This document shows positions 20,525 through 24,356 of a stretch of 24,356 nt of DNA, piece by piece (within the stretch, counting starts at the first letter, position 1; each line of letters opens with the position of its first letter). The notes under the pieces are model-generated. The model saw only the letters and a program-made list of their open reading frames with translations, was not told where the DNA came from and did no database searches. Both the position numbers and the translations under genes were made by a program. The stretch comes from Hypsibius dujardini (Eukaryota > Tardigrada > Eutardigrada > Parachela > Hypsibiidae). The stretch is taken from positions 1 to 24,356 of the forward strand of contig LRSR01012637.1 in NCBI GenBank assembly GCA_001579985.1, read 5' to 3'.

Positions 20525-21118
20525 TTCCATAGTCCCATATTTAGGATGAGTATAAAAATTTATTCCATCGTTGCGGTCACAAAAACTTTTGTATTGGTGG
20601 AAGCTTAAAGTTTCGAAAAGAGTGCTAGACTCCGGTTTCACTGATCTTCACTGTACAACAGCCAAGTTTTAAAAGAAATTTAAGCTAACGTTTTTTGACG
20701 CTGTCTTACCGAAAACTTAGTATAAAATCGATGGCCAATATCAGATTCTTTTAAAAAGTCTAGGGGCGGAGCTACTTTCTTGTTCACCTTAGAACACTGA
20801 TTAGCACTACCAGAACGAAAATGCAATAGTAAGGTGCAGACAGCAGCCCTGTAGGGGTGCAATTTAGTACCGCCCCTGAACCTCGGAAAATAATAATTTA
20901 TTGCCAATTGGTTTTATATTGAACTTTACGTAGGATAACGTTAAGAAACGCTATCCAGAACTTATTTAAAAAATGGACTCTTGTAAACTGAATACTGTTG
21001 GAGGAGCCGAAATATGTCAGTTCTTTCCAAATTTTGGAATCCCACCAGACATAAGTCGTTGTGACCATAACGGTGAAATAGATTTTGTAATCATCATAAA
21101 TATGGAACTATCGGGCAA
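20525..21118. repeat. Large diverged foldback element with arms of about 220 bp, family member 3 at its centre
   Basis: The left arm (CCATAGTCCCATATTTAGGATGAGTA... from about 20529) aligns with the reverse complement of the right arm ending about 21116 (CGATAGTTCCATATTTATGATGATTA...). Shared blocks: GGTCACAA, ATTGGTGG/TCTGGTGG, TAACGTTTTTTGACGC / TAACGTTAAGAAACGC, GGCCAAT/GGCAAT. Arms look roughly 65-70 percent identical. At the centre (about 20760-20880) GGGGCGGAGCTACT and GTACCGCCCCT form the inner pair seen in the short foldback family at 6847 and 11516. No coding capacity. Confidence 0.7.
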
Positions 21119-21793
21119 AAATTGTGTCCTGTGATCCCGGATTTCCGCTTTGACAATCCTTCCTAAAGGGTGACACACAAAGATCTAAATTTCCTATGTA
21201 AATCAGGGTTTCTTAGTGTGGGAGCAATTAACCTTTTCCTTCGACGTCAAATGCGGCTTACGGGAATAATTGAAAAATTGTGCGCTCTTGCATCAATCAA
21301 TCGTAAGCGCAGTCAAATTTGGTCTCTTTATATTCCCTTGCCGAAAGCGAGATATAAAAACAAAGGTTACCTCCTCCATGCAGGTTATGCATGCAAACAA
21401 ACATTCCCAGAAGGAAGTGTTTTAAGGTGGCCGGAAATGATTCTCGAATGGGTGTAAGCTCACATTTGGTAGACCGTGATTTGATTTTACGCCCGTTATT
21501 AAAACAATTGCGGTTAATATTTTTCTGTCGTCTGTTGTCAAGTGTCATGCAATAAAGCTTAATCCTTTGGAAGGAGTAGTCATTAGAGCACCTCGTCGCT
21601 GGTTATGTCTTACTATAAATGCTCTTAAAAAAGGTTGCGAAAATTTTACCGTAGACAACTTTTCATAGGGACATATGACTTTTAATTGACTACGACAAAT
21701 ATTTAAGGAAAGTCATAATTAAAGTTAAATTAAAAACATCAACTAACCTGAAACCAAAATTGTAACAAAAAGCTCAGGCATTTTTGTATTCAT
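21119..21793. other. Spacer
   Basis: No gene, RNA or repeat that I can support. Two antiparallel open frames near 21170-21548 have no recognisable protein character. Confidence 0.4.
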
Positions 21794-24026
21794 TCACTGC
21801 TGCATGACCGCTCCGCCTTCGTGCTTGCCGCCTTCGCCATTATCATCCTCGTCGTCCTTCTAGCCATGACCCTTCTTGTGGTCGTCCTTCTCATTATCAT
21901 CACCTTTTCGAATGCCGCTGGCTTCCTCAGCTTCTTCTTCTCGTCCTCCTTCTTTTTCTCTTCGCTTTCCTTCTTTTCCTCTTCGCTGTACGCCGGCCTC
22001 TTTAGCTTTTTCTCCTTCTCCTCCTCCTTCACCTCCTCACCCTACATCGGTTTCTTCGCCGGCTTTCCATGCTCCTTTTTATCCTTGTCATCATCTCCTC
22101 CGTACGCAGGCTTCTTTGGCTTTCTCGCGGGCTTCGGCCTCTCATGTCTGCAAAATGGCTAAGAAACTTACTAACGAAAGCAAAAATATTGTTTCTAGTT
22201 TTTGTTTTAATTTTATTTATTTAACAGTAGCAGTACCTGTAACTAAATTAGCCAAATAATTTTCTACTTAAAAATCTAGTTATTAAAGTTTTGCTTGTTT
22301 TGCTTGTTTTGGGAAAATTGTCTAATTAATTTTCAAGAAGTGAAAGTTTTGGCTCTGGGTAGTGAATTTGCTTAGTTCAAAACTGCTATAAATTAATTTT
22401 ATTAATAACAAAGCGAACAAACATTAATGATAAGTAATTATCATTTTTGTTTTGTAGCTTCAGTTGTACTTGTAGTTCTTCGGTCCTGATATCCACTTAG
22501 CCGTTATAATCATTATTGTCCTGATTTTGATCATAATGCTCCTCATGATGTTGCGGCTTCTTCGCAGGCTTCTTCTCCAGTTTCTTGTGCTCCTTTTTGG
22601 GTTTAACCCAACCGTCGTCGTCGTCGTTGTCATCCTCCTCCTCCTCCTCCTCCTCTTTATGATGATTGGGCTTTTTTTCGGCCTTTTTTCCGGTTTCCTG
22701 TGCTCCTTCTCCAGCTTGACCCAACCGTTGTCGTTGTCGTCATCGTCTTTCTCCTCGTCCTATTTTTTCACCAGCACCGCTTTCTGGCAAGTGTTATTTC
22801 CATGATGATTCCGGCAGCACAGTCCATCTTTCCGGCACTTGAACAGCCGTTTCTCCTTCTCCTTGGAACGGTCCAGAACGGCGCTACCTTCGTGCTTCCC
22901 GTCTTCCTTTTTCTCATCCTCATCCGTCTTCGTCCTCGAATTTACATGGGCGTTCCCGGCGTTCGTCCTTCGAGCGGTCCGCGAGCGATGCGCCCGAGGA
23001 TCGAGCAGGACAAACTTTCTTGGCTTTTTTGTCATCAATATGATCTCTGCCTATTCGGGGAAAGATGGCCGTAGCTTCAGAGTTAGAAACAATGTGAACC
23101 TATATTTTCAAAACAATTAAATTTTTTACCAGTTTTTCGATGTTTAATTGCATTGGGATAAATAATAAAGATGTTTTCTATATTTATTTAAAAGTATGTG
23201 TACTTAAAAATTAGGAAAATAAAGTTATTAATAACAAAGTGTATTTATTCAAACTTTTACATAAAAAGCAAAATTAGAGTAATGATTTGCAACAAGAAAA
23301 TGATTAAATAATATGCTAAACTAGCTAAAGTATGGTTTTTGTTTGGTCAGAAAAGAAAGGAAAGAATTGAAATGAAGTAACAAAAGATCAGATTATGGAG
23401 AGTAGTACTTTGAAATTAAGCTTTTGGGCACTTAATTAAAACTGAAATACTAATATAAATAACATTAATAAGGTTGCTGCACAAGTACTAGAACGTACCA
23501 TTGTCTTTACCTAGACGAGAAAAATAGGCGTGACCTCAGAGTTAGACCCCTTGTGAACCTATATTTTCTAAATCGTTAAAGGTGTTACCAGTTTTCCGAT
23601 ATTAAGTTGAATTGGGATAAATTGTCCAAAGATGTTTTCTATATGTAATTAAAAATCCTTGTTCACGAACATTAGTAAAACAAAGTTTTAATTTATTCCA
23701 ACAACTACCTAAACAACATAATTAGGGTGATTACTTGCGGCAAATATTTATTAAATATTACATTAAGTATGGCTTTTGTTCAGACAAAAAAAATGAGAGA
23801 AACGAAACAAAGAAACGAAACAAAGTAACGAAACATCAGATGATGGAAAGTACTTTAAAATTAAATTGATCAATTAAGCAACTAATTGACAATTCAAATA
23901 ATAATTCAAAAAATATTAAGTTGCTGCACAAGTAGTAATACCATCATTTCCTGCATCGGCTGAAGGAAGCAGTGTGAGAGCCAGCACCACCCCGAAGCTG
24001 AAGAATGGAATCAAGCGAAACTGCAT
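21794..24026 (-). pseudogene. Broken gene for a secreted, Lys/Asp/Glu-rich repetitive protein
   Basis: Exon 1 (24026-23942) encodes a clear signal peptide, MQFRLIPFFSFGVVLALT followed by LLPSADA and a cleavage-like GND, ending in phase 1. A 12-nt micro-exon (23510-23499, GKDN) and an exon starting 23050 continue in phase 1. The mature part is Cys-containing at first (VCPARSS, RPCKFEDEDG, FKCRKDGLCC), then charged repeats: DDDDNDNGWVK and DDNDDDDGWVKPKKEHKK are diverged copies. The frame is broken repeatedly: a shift near 22925, TAG near 22760, a shift in A-runs near 22680, TAA near 22497; then in the exon starting 22147 a TAG where sister repeats have Tyr (KKPM-stop against KKPAY), a further shift near 21930 and another TAG. 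Acidic sequence resumes after every break, which implies decay or poor sequence rather than true ends. Function unknown. Confidence 0.55.
23071..23955. repeat. Tandem duplication, about 455-bp unit, two copies
   Basis: Copies at about 23051-23500 and 23511-23955. Matching landmarks: CAGAGTTAG at 23078 and 23537, GTGAACCTATATTTTC, AGATGTTTTCTATAT, TATGG(T/C)TTTTG, and GTTGCTGCACAAGTA at 23473 and 23920. On the minus strand each copy is an intron plus the exon end in front of it (GATG|GT and AATG|GT), so the micro-exon at 23499-23510 looks like a product of this duplication. Confidence 0.75.
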
Positions 24027-24127
24027 GCCATCGTTATCAGATAATAATTTTGCTAAAACTAATTTCGTCTTCAAAATTATGAGAGGCGAGAGAATATTTC
24101 AATATGATTTGTCCTGTGATTTTCTGT

Positions 24128-24134
24128 TTATATA
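24128..24134 (-). promoter_or_regulatory. Candidate TATA box of the charged secreted gene
   Basis: On the minus strand TATATAA occurs in the context GTATATAAAC about 100 bp upstream of the ATG at 24026, leaving a plausible short 5' UTR. Motif and spacing only. Confidence 0.45.
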
Positions 24135-24356
24135 CGAATATATGTTTTAGATGAACTGATCATTGAACAGCTGGGCAGTTCTTCAAAAAATGAAATTGGA
24201 AATCGTAGGCATTGAACTTGGGGATCGCGCATCCCGGCGAGAGTTTCTTTTGATCTTCGGTACACTGGCTGCAGCTATATAACAATGGAAAGGGTACTGA
24301 TGATTGAGTTTCGGTAAGGCCTCCATCTATACGTGTAATTGCATAATCATGATAAA
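24135..24356. other. Upstream region at window edge
   Basis: No gene recognised in the last 220 bases; presumably promoter-side sequence of the minus-strand gene. Confidence 0.4.

Noticed and set aside
22527-23120. Plus-strand hydrophobic open frames near 21821-23120 that look like membrane proteins
   Set aside because: They are Leu/Val/Phe/Ser-rich shadows of the Lys/Asp/Glu-rich minus-strand gene.

Overview
The window is metazoan nuclear DNA from a small-genome invertebrate. Coding exons are short and separated by GT-AG introns, many only 75-95 bp, and the rest is AT-rich. The genes are animal ones: a sarcalumenin homologue, a natriuretic-peptide-type receptor and a rhodopsin-like GPCR. 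An ecdysozoan, perhaps a tardigrade, is my guess from the gene style; nothing in the sequence proves it.

Layout. 623-3502 (+): sarcalumenin, six exons, with the 5' end beyond the window. About 4174-4495: a GC-rich element containing a 119-bp tandem duplication. 4921-6489 (+): a small four-TM protein whose last exon appears to be duplicated (6196-6489 and 7490-7735), giving two candidate C-terminal tails. 9273-16161 (+): a 13-exon receptor with an extracellular ANF-receptor (natriuretic-peptide type) domain, one TM helix and a short tail without kinase or cyclase domains, so clearance-receptor-like; the reconstructed frame closes at 555 aa. 16345-18720 (-): a three-exon, 373-aa class A GPCR, convergent with the receptor. 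About 18721-21790: no gene recognised, but several inverted repeats. 21794-24026 (-): a broken gene for a secreted, highly charged Lys/Asp/Glu-rich protein with internal repeats.

Between and inside the genes lie at least eight foldback (long inverted-repeat) or MITE-like elements. Several sit in introns of the receptor and the four-TM gene. One has short terminal repeats with a TAA target-site duplication of PIF/Harbinger type. A smaller foldback family recurs three times, twice at the centre of a larger inverted repeat.

The genes do not form an operon or an obvious pathway. The sarcalumenin homologue should act in sarcoplasmic/endoplasmic reticulum calcium handling; the receptor and GPCR are unrelated cell-surface sensors. 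The points most worth a second look are the duplicated terminal exon of the four-TM gene, the degenerate GTPase motifs of the sarcalumenin, two alternative donors at the receptor tail that open different frames, and the charged secreted gene whose intron and micro-exon arose by tandem duplication. All exon structures are hand-read from splice consensus, phase and protein similarity remembered from the families; no alignment or transcript data were available.
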